64,000 nucleotides of DNA, taken from positions 32,600,501 to 32,664,500 of the forward strand of contig CP142452.1 of assembly GCA_038049695.1 (NCBI GenBank). The letters run 5' to 3'. The notes beneath the pieces are model-generated. The model did no database searches. It was given only the letters and a program-made list of their open reading frames with translations, and was not told where the DNA came from. Shown one piece after another: positions 9,843 through 23,300 of this stretch; position 1 is the stretch's first letter; each line of letters begins with the position of its first letter. Origin of the DNA: Cinnamomum chago. Its lineage: Eukaryota; Streptophyta; Magnoliopsida; Laurales; Lauraceae. Position numbers and translations under genes: made by a program.

Positions 9843-12800
9843 AAAGTTAATCTTACAAAAATAACACAAAAGATCCTTCTAAGGGGGCCCACTATGTAGA
9901 TCTTATGATCCAAAAATATCAATCCCTTTCACTTATGTGTTACCCCACAAAAGTTGTAGGGAATTTAATAAATCTAACCCACGCACCATCTTAGTGGGAC
10001 CACCTCATAGAACTTATCAACTTGACTCAAATGTTTAATGGACTTAAGCCTTTGTTGAACTGAGGCTTTCAAAGAGTTGTCATATATTTTCAGTACTTTT
10101 TTATCGTTTGGTTTGAGCTGGGATGATCTTATGTGCACCCGAACTCAAACCTTAGTCTGACCCTGGCCTTTAAGGGGCAGTCTCAACCCACCCATATTTT
10201 GAGTAGGCAGGCTTGAACTTAGTATTTAGGACCTGATATACACCTGGACTTAGGCCGTCCAATCCCTATTGATAGTAGAAATGGGCCAGTCCGAAAACTG
10301 GCCCATTGAAATTCCTACAACAAGCCATTAATTTAATGGACTTCTAAATTATAAAACTTATTGCACATGCTTGCAATGAGGTTAGTTTTGATGCTTCAAC
10401 ATTCATGTAAAATCCAGAGCTTCAATATTGATGAAGGCAATTAAATTGCTCTCTCTATCGTTATCTTGCACCAAGTATAGATCCCATGCAAGAGATCATT
10501 TTTCCTTGGATCTGTTTTTCTTATATTTTAAATAAATATAGGACATTGATGTAGAATAAAAGGATTCTACATGTCTCTCTCTCTTAAGTGTTTGGTTGGA
10601 TGTGGATTTGATTTACAAGTTCAAGCAGGTGTGTTCTAATGGTAAGTAGGCTTAAACCGAGTAGGTAGTGTTTCGGGGCATTAGTGTAGGATTCATCTTA
10701 GCCACAATCACACTCCACACGATGTACCTAACAGATTGAGCCCCAACTGGGTACTGATAGGAAAATGGACGCATTTATTTTTTCTTTTCTTATTTTTTTC
10801 CTTTTTTGAATAGTATTTTATTTTCTTTTTGCTTCCATTCAGAGTTTTCTATTTTTTAGTAGGGACTTTCAACCCATGCATTTTTTCAATTTACAAAGAT
10901 TTTATAGGTGCGATATTACAAAATTCTCATTATTATTTTTCACGATAATTTCTTCCTTTTACCATAAATTCTTAACATCTTTTTTCACTTTATTTTCTTC
11001 TAAAAACTCTTAAAAATAATAATAGTGGATTCTTCTTTTATAGTTTTCATTATTATAATAATTTACTATATCTTTGTTTTGGCTCGGGCTTAGCATGGGG
11101 TGCCACCTCAGCAACCCAATCATTCTTCTTTCAAATTTCAAAAAAATATAGATAAAAAACATAGAGTGCTTTAAGGTGCGGTGTCACCACAAATTTTTCT
11201 CCATAAAAGTCTCTTTATTCATATCCTCTATCTCATAAAGTCTCTCGATCAATATCCCCTAAAATCTCTCTATTTTACTACAACTATTCTCTCTCTCAAC
11301 ACCATCTATCTTCCATCCTCCCAAGATTGTCATCGTTTTATTTTAATATTTGGGGCCCACCTTTCTACAATTCATACTGATAATTTTTTCATTAAAAATA
11401 TAATTTTCTTTTAGTTTCCAAATACAACTCTACCCTATTCAAAGATTGTCACATGTGAACAAAAATCAGACGCGACTTTCTGGTAGACTGCCTCATGGAT
11501 GGGCTTGTGATAAAGATGTTTTGAGGTTGAAGTTTTTTGGTTGAATCTTATAGGCATCATTTTTTGATCTGATTATATATACATTTGACCCTAGGTTTGG
11601 CCCACCTTAAATTACACTTCCGTGGGCCCACATGGACTCATAATTAAGAAATATATACATTGTTCCAAGGTGGGCCAATTATTAATGGGATTAAATAACA
11701 CTAACCTGTGGTTTTAAGTCTCATAATTTATGACTTTTAAAGTTAAGCTATTTTTACATTTTTTTAAAAAATCTAAAGCTAAAAAATGGTTTGATCAGTT
11801 CTAAAATGGTATTGATGCTACTTCAAAGGGGTAGAGAAGAAATTTGTGCAGAGGGATTAAAATGACCATTGGCATATGTGAAAATAAAAAAAATGATGCA
11901 TTTGTGCAATGAGAGAATTGCACATTTTTATGATTTTCTTTGTTAACAATATTATGTTGCTTGGCGTGAAGTATTTTCCTTGAATTGAAGAAAAAAATGA
12001 ATCATTTTTCCTTAATAGAGAAGACTTTGATTTTCTATAAAAATACAAAATTCCATTTTCATGAGGAAATAAAAATCTACAGAAACTAGAATCATCTTGT
12101 TGCACAAACAAGTCCAAATGAGGTGGCTTTGTTTTATTGGGCTTTCAAATTATCAACGGATAATAAAAACTTGAATGTATTTCTTATTACTAATATTATA
12201 TATTAAAAAAACTCACTTTTCTATATCTTCTTTAGTAATTATTGTTGTTATTATTATTTTTATGTTATTGTTGAATGGATTTTTTAAGGCTTTATCTTTT
12301 TAATAACTTATTGTTGATGTTGACCACTTGTAGATGTGTTAACTGTTTTTATATAAATATACATAAATATATGTTTATAATTAATTTTAATATCTCATAA
12401 ATTTAAAATGTAATATCTTACCTTTTGTCCTTGGCTGAGCATGGACTGTCGTTGTTAGTTCTTTACATGATAAAAAAATGATGGTGACATTTGAAAACAA
12501 ATATCATTGTCACTTGTCAGTAGTCAACTTAGAGATAAAAAGAAGAGTGGTGCTAGAAAATGCCCAGGCAATTGCTTTATGGGTTTGCAATTGCCTAGAA
12601 CTAAAAAGCATCGCTGTTGTAATTCTATCTATGGGAAATGAAAATCTAGCGAGGCTTTCCAAATGGGGCCCAATTTATGAAATTTCTAAATCAATAAAAA
12701 CCAATTGCACATGTGTTTCATGGGTCCTTCCCAAATTTCCATCCAGCAGGAGGCAGCAGGCCCATCATTAATTATGAAATGCTGTTGTCTATTCATCTCC

Positions 12801-13300
12801 GGTCACCTCTTTCTGATTTTTATGGCAATGTTTTAGTATTGCTTCCCTTTTTTCTATCTATAGATTATTTTGCAGGTATCTTAGGCCTTATCTTTTACAA
12901 AACTAACTTCATCCAAATTTTAGCATAAATAAGTGGAAGAGAGATGGTTTAAAAATTGGGACTGAAAAGAAAGAGATGTATTCGGGATATGCACAATCAT
13001 GCTCCCAATTCCAATCTTACCATCAACGGATATTGCTACGGGAGGGGATTGCAATTTAACAGAGGATTTCCAACCCTTATGGGCCTTTGTGGTAGTAGAA
13101 ATTTCAGTCCCTGAAGAGAGGAACTGGGGATTTATGCTAGGACTTTTATCTCCGGAAGAGAGAGAAATCAGAGGAAATTAGGGATAAAACATCGATAATA
13201 GAAAATCGTGGTCCTGACCGCTCAGCCACCCTCTGCGTTAATTCAATTATAACTGTTTGGATCCTAAGAAACTGGGCCCCATTGTAGGCCCCATACATCC
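9843..13300. other. Intergenic sequence, no gene recognised
   Basis: AT-rich sequence with short frames only. The longest, at 12478-12771 and 11857-12117, match nothing I recognise and lack supporting splice sites. The part from about 12.4 kb on should include the promoter of the zinc-finger gene, but no convincing TATA box or start site could be singled out. Confidence 0.5.
11085..11275 (+). repeat. Dispersed repeat copy 2
   Basis: Diverged copy of the sequence at 9638-9842, in the same orientation about 1.44 kb away. Function unknown. Confidence 0.6.
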
Positions 13301-13992
13301 CACTCAGTCAGTGCATCCCTCTCGTAGTCGTGGGTGAGTGTCTACCAATCGATTCGAATGGAGGAGCGTTTAGGCTTGGATAATAATTTCTCTCCATAGT
13401 CCACAGTCCCCAGTCCGCACCCAGATTCTTCTTGGACTCGAGGAATGAATAGAGCTGGTTGGAAACTGCTCTAAGTTTTGCTCCCCTCATGTACATACTT
13501 CTTCTCTTCCTCCACTACAACCCCTTCTTCTCTTTACCTGTAGAAGTTTAATGTTGGGAGCTCTCTTCAAAAGTTCTTTTTTTGTTTGTGAAAGGAACCC
13601 AAAGTTTTTTCTTTTTTTTGAATTGGAATAGCAAACAGTCATTTTTGAAGATGTGGATTTTATGGGTTTTACTTTTTTAGAAATCCTGTCATAAAGAGTC
13701 CTTTGTAATTCTCAGCTTTTAGTCCATCTTTCTTTCTGTGAAAGGAAATGATAGCCCCATGTCCAATTTTCTGTGTTCAAAGAGTAGTTTTTGGATGAAA
13801 ATGATAGCCCAATGTCAAAATTGTTTTGCTATTTATGCTATTTTTATGCTTCTTAGATTTTGCATTAGGGTTTGTGATATTATCAAAGCTTTCTTTTTGA
13901 AAAAATGGTAACATGAAAAGGCTGATGTTTTCATGTAATGTATATTATTTGATTGGAAATATATTCTTTTTTTTTTTTTTGTTTGTGTTGCA

Positions 13993-14162
13993 GGACTTGA
14001 AATACACTGAGCCAAAGATTATCAAACGCTTTATGAAGCTCCCTGTTTTTGTTCATTTCTTACAACACAAATTTGCTGCTCCATTCCACTTCCTGGGAGG
14101 AGGGAAAAAAGACCAAAAGTCTGATCCCTTTTCCAATTCAGTCAAAGTCTCAAATGATATCA
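13993..14162 (+). other. Likely 5' UTR part of the first coding exon
   Basis: A long T tract followed by GTTGCAG|GACTTG just before 13993 is a strong acceptor, implying an upstream untranslated exon. A donor such as ACCT|GTAGAAG near 13530 would suit it. The segment runs up to the ATG at 14163. It also carries part of another open frame (to 14209) that overlaps the real start. Confidence 0.45.
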
Positions 14163-14344
14163 ATGGGTTCATCTCTTCAATTCCTGGTTACTCCATGGAG
14201 AAAGACTAGTGCAGATTTTTGGGCATTCCTCCATTCGCATAGGAGGACTGCCGTCGTTTCTTGTGGGAACTCATCCTCCTCTTCTTCTTCTTCCATGAAT
14301 GAAGATTCGGTTTCCATTCAAAAGCAGAGCCATGTAATCCCTCT
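14163..14344 (+). CDS. Zinc-finger gene exon 1 (transit-peptide-like N terminus)
   Basis: Reads MGSSLQFLVTPWRKTSADFW and on to a Ser run and SVSIQKQSHVIPL. The donor CCCTCT|GTGAGA gives phase 2, which is the only phase that joins exon 2 in its conserved frame. The ATG at 14163 was preferred over in-frame ATGs at 14154 and 14049 because the peptide from here looks like a compact transit sequence with a VVSCG cleavage-like site; this choice is not proven. Confidence 0.7.
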
Positions 14345-17300
14345 GTGAGATATATACTACAATAGGTTCAAAAGATAGGGCCATGACTTTATAATGACTG
14401 ACATTTTCCTTATGGAGAGAAATGTTGTAGTAAATGAGTCTTTATACTTGAACTTGTATGGTATTGACTCCTAGGAATTCATGGTAAAATGACTCGTAGG
14501 AATTCATGGTAAAATGGGTTTCAATGATGGAACGTTTAGGAAGTGGGGGAGTGTGGGGGCAAGTTTTGAAGGATATAAGGTGGAGATGCAAATGAGACAC
14601 TGACTTTCCTAGGGTTCAATTTACTTAGGGGAAAGTTCAAGTAAGCTGTGTTAATCATTCTCCACCGGAAGAGATTATTTCATGGCCATTTGTGGATCTT
14701 CACCTTTGTTTCTTCAATATTAGCCACCTTGATGGGAATACATTTCTTCAAATTCCTAGGAATTCAATTCCATGCAAATAAATGAGCCCTCAAATCGATG
14801 TTTTACAAGTTATGCTATTATGAAACCGTCTTTGTTTAATGATGGGGAGGCGATGACATTAATAATGTTGGACAGATTTTGAGAGAATTCGAATTTGTCT
14901 ACTTTACTCGCTCAAGTAATAATTTCTTTTACTCTGTTTTAACAGCTTGATTTTGATCCTTCTAAGGACCTCTTTGGGCTCGAAGTAGATCTACATCCAA
15001 GGTTTAACTTCTTGTTCTATCCCAATAATTCAATCTTCAATTTCTTCATTACTGCAATATCCCCTTTAGTTGATCATTTGCACTGAATCTTTTTTTACAC
15101 ATCTGGAAGACAATAATATCATTCTTTGGTTTGAAGTTGTTAATGGCTTTAAAATTCACGAACATTTGAGGTGAGCTCATCTTTGTCACTGCTAATCTAA
15201 AAAGGGGAGAATTGCAATTTTTCTTTAAAATAATGTTATATAAATTTTTACAGAAGTGAATGCTTGAGAGATTACTCATTTTTGCTTATTTCTTTTGATC
15301 TCTAATAATCTCACTTGAACATGTGTATTCAAACTTATCTGTTTTCAACAATAGGGGTAATATTTGCTTAACTATTGTGAAAAGGTGCACATACATAATA
15401 CAGTAAAAGTGCAGACATTTTATTATAGATTATTTTTTCATATTTTTACCGTTGTACCATTATAAGGATCCAATTCCTATCAATTTGTTTTTTCTTTATC
15501 CTTTTATTCTGCATAATCTTTGGAAACCATGATCGAGATTTCTCATTTTCTTCTGGTTTATTTTTTTCCTGTGAGGACATGGGCCATGTGGCTTACTTTT
15601 GTTATGTGAGATAACTTGATTTGTTTTGCTGTGTGTTGAGAATAAGCTTAGTCTTTTCCACGAGCGCAGACACAATTTTTGATTATCAAGGTGATCAGGA
15701 TGGACTTATTAGGACTGACACGAATTACCCAATACCCTGTTATCATGGTTCATGATAACTTTTGAAAGTATCCAAGTTCATCCTTGTGATCAATAGAGAT
15801 AATTGTATGAGATTTGTGTGTTTGATGGTTGCATCATGGTTGATGCATCACCATGCTTGATTTATATCATACATGTTCAAGACCTTTTGACTCTATTGTT
15901 GCCTTTATTGTTTTCCCCCTTTTTATTCTTTCAGAACGTTATTGTTCCATTATATGTCTTTGTGTGCTGATCCAATCTTTTATAGATTATTGCCATTTAC
16001 CCAAGTATGGGTATGGATGCCAAGTATGATATGGATTGGAATCATGGTTTTGAAACTTTGTATTAGTACTAACTTGGTCACCATTAAGTCTGTTCGACTT
16101 GGCCAAGTTGCACTAATAATTGGCCACCACAAATGTGTCTGTTCTGAATCCAAGCGACTCGCTACGGACCTGTTCCTATGCGAAACTTTGTATTAGTACT
16201 AACTTGGTCACCATTAAGTCTGTTCGACTTGGCCAAGTTGCACTAATAATTGGCCACCACAAATGTGTCTGTTCTGAATCCAAGCGACTCGCTACGGACC
16301 TGTTCCTATGCGACTTGGCTGAGTCAAACTCAGAATTAGCTGAGTTTTTAACCTTTGGATTGGATATGGAGTTCTCATAAATTATAAATTCTTAGATATA
16401 AATATGGCTAGAATTGGTTACCACTCATAAGTATGATTTAAGTTAAGTTATTCTCCTAACAATATGTGTAAATTGAAGTTGTAGACTTGTAGCCCAATTA
16501 GTATTGTTAATGCAAAAAGTCTACCGGCTAGTACTTATAGAGTTCAATACAGGAATGCCTTGGGATCCTTTCTCTGAACTTGCTTGTCCAAGTGGTGATC
16601 ATAGCCTCGTAGGCATGCTTAAGTGCAAGGCTTGGTGTAGATAGGTTTAGCACTAGATGGTGCCCTTTTTTTGGGGGTTGGGTGCAGTGTAACTAGTTGC
16701 ATGCCCAAGCAGTAAGCATGCCTAAATATATACCCCTTTTCTAATGGGCATTTTAGTAATTTAGGGTTTAAGGCATTTTAGTAATTTTATAGAACTGACA
16801 AATTCGTTTGGGTTTCTTCGAGCTTCATTTAGAGAATGAAAGGAGTGAAGTGATGTATAAGAAAGATAATACTTTCATTAAACCATATATGCTAAGATTT
16901 ATTTTTTTGTAAATTGATTTTAGTGTCAAATCTTGCATAGACAAGGGAGATTGTTCTGATATCAATGATCATTCTCAAAGGCATTGGTTTCTTGCTTGGA
17001 AGTAGGATTTTGTAGATTTGTAGTAATTGTTATTGGAATCCTAGGATTCATAGTCCGAAACCCATGATTCCTACTGTGTATCTATGCAACAAGTCCCATT
17101 TGCAAATGAATCTTAGCATTTTGGTTTGAATTTTATGATTCAACACTTGTTTTATTGAATTTTATGGTTCAAGTGATTTGATTGAGTGGAAATAACCATA
17201 TTCAAGAGGTTAATATTAGTTATCTTATATTTCTCTCTGTGTCTCACTTTTGTTTTTAATTAGCATTTCTAGGCTTATGAAGGTTATTTAGTGGTTAACA

Positions 17301-20300
17301 AAATCTCTTGAGTTTTTCGATTTTGGGGAGGTTTTAGAGATAAATAAAGAACCACCATGTGACCTAAGTGTTGGGTTGTACGCATGGGGTTGTGTCCTTC
17401 ATTGCATTCATTTTATTTTATTTTTTATCTTTTTCTTTATGAACACGTTTTTAACTTCAAGAGTGATCCTAAACATGTTAGGTTGATAATTTGGATTTTA
17501 TTTTCATTTTTTATTTATAGAGAAAAAAAACCATTTCAACTTTTTTGTTCTTAGTAATGTTGATATCTTAAAGACATTTAATTTTTCACACATATCATTT
17601 CATCATCATCATCACAAACTTGTCCCAATTTGTTGGGGCCGGCTACATGGATTTTGTTTCTCTATTCTAGTCTACCAGAGCCAGATATTTGGATAAGTTG
17701 CACTTCTTGATATCTATGCTTACTGCTTCCATCCATGTCCTCTTTGGTTGACCTCTTCTCATAAAAACTTCTCTTCAATGATGTCATTGCTAGCCTTCAA
17801 TGGGCAATTTCCAAACCATTTCAAACGAGTCTCTCTTAATTTATCACTTATTGATTATTGATTTTACCCTAAATGCTCCTGAATGCACTCTTTTCTGTTT
17901 TTTTTGTTTCTAGTTTTACCACACGTCCATATCAACATTCTCATCTTTACTACACTCATTTTGTGCAAGTGTTGCTTCTTTATTGATCAACATCTTGCTC
18001 AGTAGGTCATAGCTGGTTCGACCACTATCTTGTAAGATTTTTCCTTAAATTTTGTTGGTATGTGCTAATCAGAAAGTACTCCAGAAGCATGTCTCCACTT
18101 CAACCTTCTTACTTTTGTCCTATGTTCAACATCTGCCTCAATGTCTCCATCATTACTAATTATTGAGCCCCGGTATCATCATGAATCTCTTTGTGATATC
18201 TCTTGAGCTTCCATTATCACAGGAGTCTCAGTTCTCAGCACATCCTCATTGAAGTGGAAATTCATATTTTCTTTGTCATCGTATGACTTGTTTTAAAGCC
18301 TTTGGATTCTAAAACCTCTTGTGACCTGTCTCCTCTCAAGTTTCGCATTCACGCCATCTCTTAATTCTTATACCAATATTATATCATTTGCAAAAAAACA
18401 TACATCCCAAAGGGCTGGGAGCCCTCCATTATAAAAAAAAAAAAAAAAAAAACATACACCAATGTACATCCTCTTGAATATGATATTCTTCATATGATTG
18501 CATAATAGTCTTATTTTTCATGGTATTTATGATGCTATGGTTGGATTATGATTAACTACTTTCCTTTTTTTTCTCTCAAGAGACATGAGATACCCTAGTG
18601 GCATGGGTGTCTCATCTCACACTGTTGCCCAGGGTTCAATTCCTAGGAAGGTACATAGTCTCATAGGTCGTGTACCACCCATCCATCTAGGAAAAAAAAA
18701 CTACTTCAAGTTTTTTTTTCCTTTTTCATGAGAATAAAAAAAAGTCTTACGATCTGAGTTACGATTCACAATATGGTACAAACTCATCCTCATCCCCTCA
18801 AACAATTTGCAATATAGTTTTAATTTTCAGAAATTTTTAATACTCGTTTCAGTGTCAGATCTTGCACATGCAAGAGAAATTGTTCTAAGAGCAGCGGCAT
18901 TTCTCGAAGGCATTGGATTCTTTCTTGGGAGTAGGATTTTGTAGATTTGTAGCACTAAATAATCATGTTTAATTTTTTTTTACAGTGGTTTCTTAGAGGA
19001 TGGGACCCTTTTCTGAAGATGGGTGGTTGAATGAGAGTAGAGACTAGAGATAGTCAATCTTTGAGTCGGGGACGAATCGTGACCATAGGAGTTCTCATGG
19101 CTACTCGCTGTTATGAGAAAGATGGATGGTGAAGGCTTTATTACGGAAACTTAGAAATGCTCTTTGTTTTCCTTTTTCTTTCCCTAGAATAAGAGGACAA
19201 TACTGGTTTTTTCTTTTTTCAAATTAAGGTTAAAGACTGGTTGTTGTTTCAAAATTTCTTTAGCAGTTGTTGTATAGTTGCTCTGTGGCTTTCTTACTCT
19301 ACCAAGTCATGTGTGGATATTTTTGTATGTTTTTTTTTTTGCTATGTTAAATGAAGAAATTTAATTAAAAGCTTAATCTCATATTTTGGTTTGCAGCTTT
19401 GCACTAATGATGATGTCTGTTTCATCATCATCTATTTGCTTGCAACTGATGTTTTCCTTTTTCTATTCAGTTTATGATATGATTCTTTGAATGCTGTCCT
19501 AAGTTATGCTTGATGGTCAGATGCATAATTATTGTGGGTTCTTTCATCCTCTTTACATGGTGAATCACATATTCTAATATTGTTGTTTCAGGAAAAATGT
19601 TTCAGATGCACCTAAACCAAGGTCCTGGTTTGGTCCAAATGGTCAGTATATTAGAGAGTTACCTTGCCCTAGTTGCAGGGGTAGGGGCTATACCCCTTGT
19701 AAAGAATGTGGAGTTGAAAGATCTAGACTGGATTGTTCAGAGTGTAGCGGAAAGGTGCACGTCACTTTAGTTTTCTGGGTTACTAAATATAATGCAATGG
19801 TTTGTGCTAGAAATGAACTTTTAATACATTAAGTGAGATATTTTGTTAAAATGCTAGCTGTGTTCATTCTTTCCCATATTTGGTGTTTATTGCAAGATGC
19901 GTTCTCACAATCCAAGGCACACAAAAATTAAAATGGACATATTATCATTATTCCTTATTTTTTATGCAGGACAACATGAAATCTAAACTAATATGAATTT
20001 GTGAGATCCTTGAGAATTAATAATCCAATTTAAATTTAGAATTACACCATTCACATGCAATCTGATGTTGAAAATCAAATAGGGAAGCTGTGCCGGTCCA
20101 AGGCGTCATTACAAGTCCTGGGATAATGGTCCCTCGAGTAATAAGAGGGAGGGATCTTAATGGAAGATAGAACTTCCATTTGCTTTGGAAATAGTTGAAT
20201 CAAATCGATTATTCAATCCATTGTGAGGATTTGAAAAAATGCCCTGGCTCAACTTGGAGCAATTAATTCAATGTGTAATATGGGATTAATTAGCAAAATT

Positions 20301-23300
20301 CAGATCTGAAAATAATTTTCCCACAGCAAGATAAGGCTCAAATTAACTCAGATTCAAAGAATTAATAATTTTTCAGTGTGATGAAAAAACTTGAAAATAG
20401 GGCATGTAAGGGGTTCAGCCAATGGCTGGTTTGGACATTGGACCTATGTTGGTTCAGTTGGGATGTGACTGATGGAGGGAAGGTTCAGCAGTGTATGGGC
20501 TGAGAAGTGGTTCAGCTGAAGTAGAGGTGAAGGATAGGTGGTTGGCTAATGGCTAGGAAGGTTTGGAGTGGTGCGGCTAGAGTGTAGTGGAGATTTGGAT
20601 GGGTTTATGGTGAAGGATAGGTGGTTGGTGTCAGTTATGGTGGCTTGGATTTAGTGTTTTTGATGGTCAACTGAGGGGATCTATTGGGTATGGTGGCTGG
20701 TGGTGAATGCAAAGGATTGGATCTAGGGTTTTGAATAAAGGAAAATAGAGGAAAGAAATTAAGAGAAGAAGATAAACATATTACCTTATTTGCCCTCTCA
20801 CCAAACTCCAATCCAGGAGCCAATATTGAAGATCTCACGATCATATCGAAGGTGAACTTAAAACTGTGGGTTTTCATTCATAAGATAGCATAAAGAAGAA
20901 GATTACAATACCAAAGTCACTTTATAGCATAAAAACCCAAGACATCTTTTCTAAAATTAATAATTAAAAGAAATCAAATAAAATAATAGGAACTGCCATG
21001 TGCATGGGTTTTCGCATTCAAGGACTTGTGCACGAATCCCAAAGCCCTTTCAACTTAAGTTGTGGGCCCCCTCTTGGTCTTTTTTGTCTTCCCTGGTCCC
21101 CTCTAGATTCCCTTTAACTCTTTTAAGTCCTACCATGTGGCATTTCCCAGTGTGGGGCCTTCGATGCAATTGCACACATGGGGTCCTCAGTCCATTAGAC
21201 GCTTGATCCCAAGAGATCCAACCGTTGGATGTTATCAGAATGGTAATCCATTAGTGGATTAGTGTTGTCTTGACATTCAAAGTTCAGATATCATCCATCC
21301 ATAGATTAGGCTGATTTGCAACTCTATGCCCGCGTTGCTGGTAGGTTTTGAAGGGATTGAAGGGGGAGGGGGGTTGAATAGGACTAATTAAAAATTCTTA
21401 CTTAATTAAATTAATTGATCCAAGTTAGTCCAACTAAACAACACCAATACATTCACTTGAAATGAACAACCATATATGTGTGACTATGTGGCTAAGATAC
21501 ACAAGTGAATGTGTTATAAGAGAGTGTACTAAACACAAAGTATGATGTACTAATAAGATCAATGTGACTTAGCTCAAGTGTGTGTGTCAACTTTATCTAA
21601 GATATAACTATCTAGCACATGTATCTCTAAAATATAAATAAATGATAATGAAGCATAGAGTGATGGAGAGAAATTGACACAAGTGATTTATAGTGGTTCG
21701 GTCCCTTGACCTGCATCCATTCTCAAGAGTTTCCACTCTTGGCTCCACCATATTGAGGCAAACCACATAGGTAAGCCTCCAATCACATACATCTATTTAT
21801 TGATACGGTGGTTCAATCACACAAATCTAGTCCACCAACCTTATTTTTTATAGTGGTTCGATCACAAAGGTCTAATCCACTTTACAACACAATTTACAAA
21901 TTGAAATAAAGAACACTTGCCTCTTGGACTATGTCTTGAGGATGCTCTTTGATGCTTGAATCTGAAGCTCTAAGCTTTGACCTCTTTCTTAGCTCCTTGG
22001 TGATGAAGATGCTCCAATGTATGCACAACCAAGTGAAGGTGAGGTCTAGATCTAGGGATAGAGATATTTAACTTTGAAGGGTCAAGGTTTTCCCTAGATA
22101 GTAATGCTTCCACTAATCACACTTCTCTTGAGCTAAGAAAGCTCTTAGATATGCCTAAGTAGGATCTAAGTGTGATTGGGACTGGTTTTGGGAGCTCCAC
22201 TAATGGTGTTACTAAGTGGGCACAATGTATTGGAAGGGGCTCTCAAAATCTCAAAGAATATGGCCATTGGAATGAGCTCAAATAATAGAAAGCTCTCCAA
22301 CGCTTAGCCTCCACCTTTTTCGCGGTTAACCGCCATTTACTAACTACAACAAGCTCACGGCTAGCCGTAGGGTACTTACGGCTAGCCGTGAGCTAACCGT
22401 AAGGTAACTTAAATGCAAGGCTATTTTTTAGGTCAAGTGCGGTTAGCCAGCCCCCTGCACTGAATTGAGCCAAATACAATGCTCAAAATTGCCAATTAAA
22501 CCCTGTTGAATTTTCCATGTATTCTAAGGGTCTTAGGGGCCATTTCTTGGTTGGTTTGGGGTCCCATTTACTTGAATAGGTCAGCACACACATGGAGTTC
22601 TTCCTTGATGACTGAACTTGATCTTCCTTGAGAGATACTAAGGGGCAAGGTCTTGGACTCTTTGGCACAGAATTGACAACCAAAGGGTGGCACATATATG
22701 ACTATGGCCCTAACACATTATTGTTAGGGATCATTATTCTCTTGACTTCAAGATGTGTCTTGTTTTCAGTGATGAGATTGCGGTCCTTTAGCTCCTTCCT
22801 AGACAATCGGGTTCTGTGGAGACTCATAATGTTGTGGCATATACTAAAGAATTTAGCTTTAGTAATCTTTGTCATAAGAACGATGATCCAGACTTAGAGA
22901 ACCATGTGGTGGCGGCCCATGCTTGTGTGTTTGGAGAGATTTAGTCAAATTAATGGGTACCAAAACCTGTGTAAAAAGGGTCCCAGTCCATCTGGAGCCC
23001 AAAATCTAGGGACAATCCATGTAAGTGGACTGCACAGGCCCCACGTGACATCCATGGGCCTATACAGCCCTATACTGTGACCCAAGGCCAAGGGTCCACA
23101 TAGTCAACAAAGTAGTTTTTCCTATCTGTCCTACCCCAGAGTGATCATCAGATTCGAATTGGGTCACTCACGTCAGCAAGTGGAATTTCATCCAAAGAGG
23201 GCAATCCATTTGTGCACTCTGTCTCAACCATTTCTCTGCAAACCATTCTCTTCAATCACAACAGAGGGATGTTCTGAGTAATCTTGTGGGGCCCACTCAG

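Noticed and set aside
12478-12771. 97-codon frame upstream of the zinc-finger gene
   Set aside because: No recognisable domain, no supporting splice sites, AT-rich flanks.
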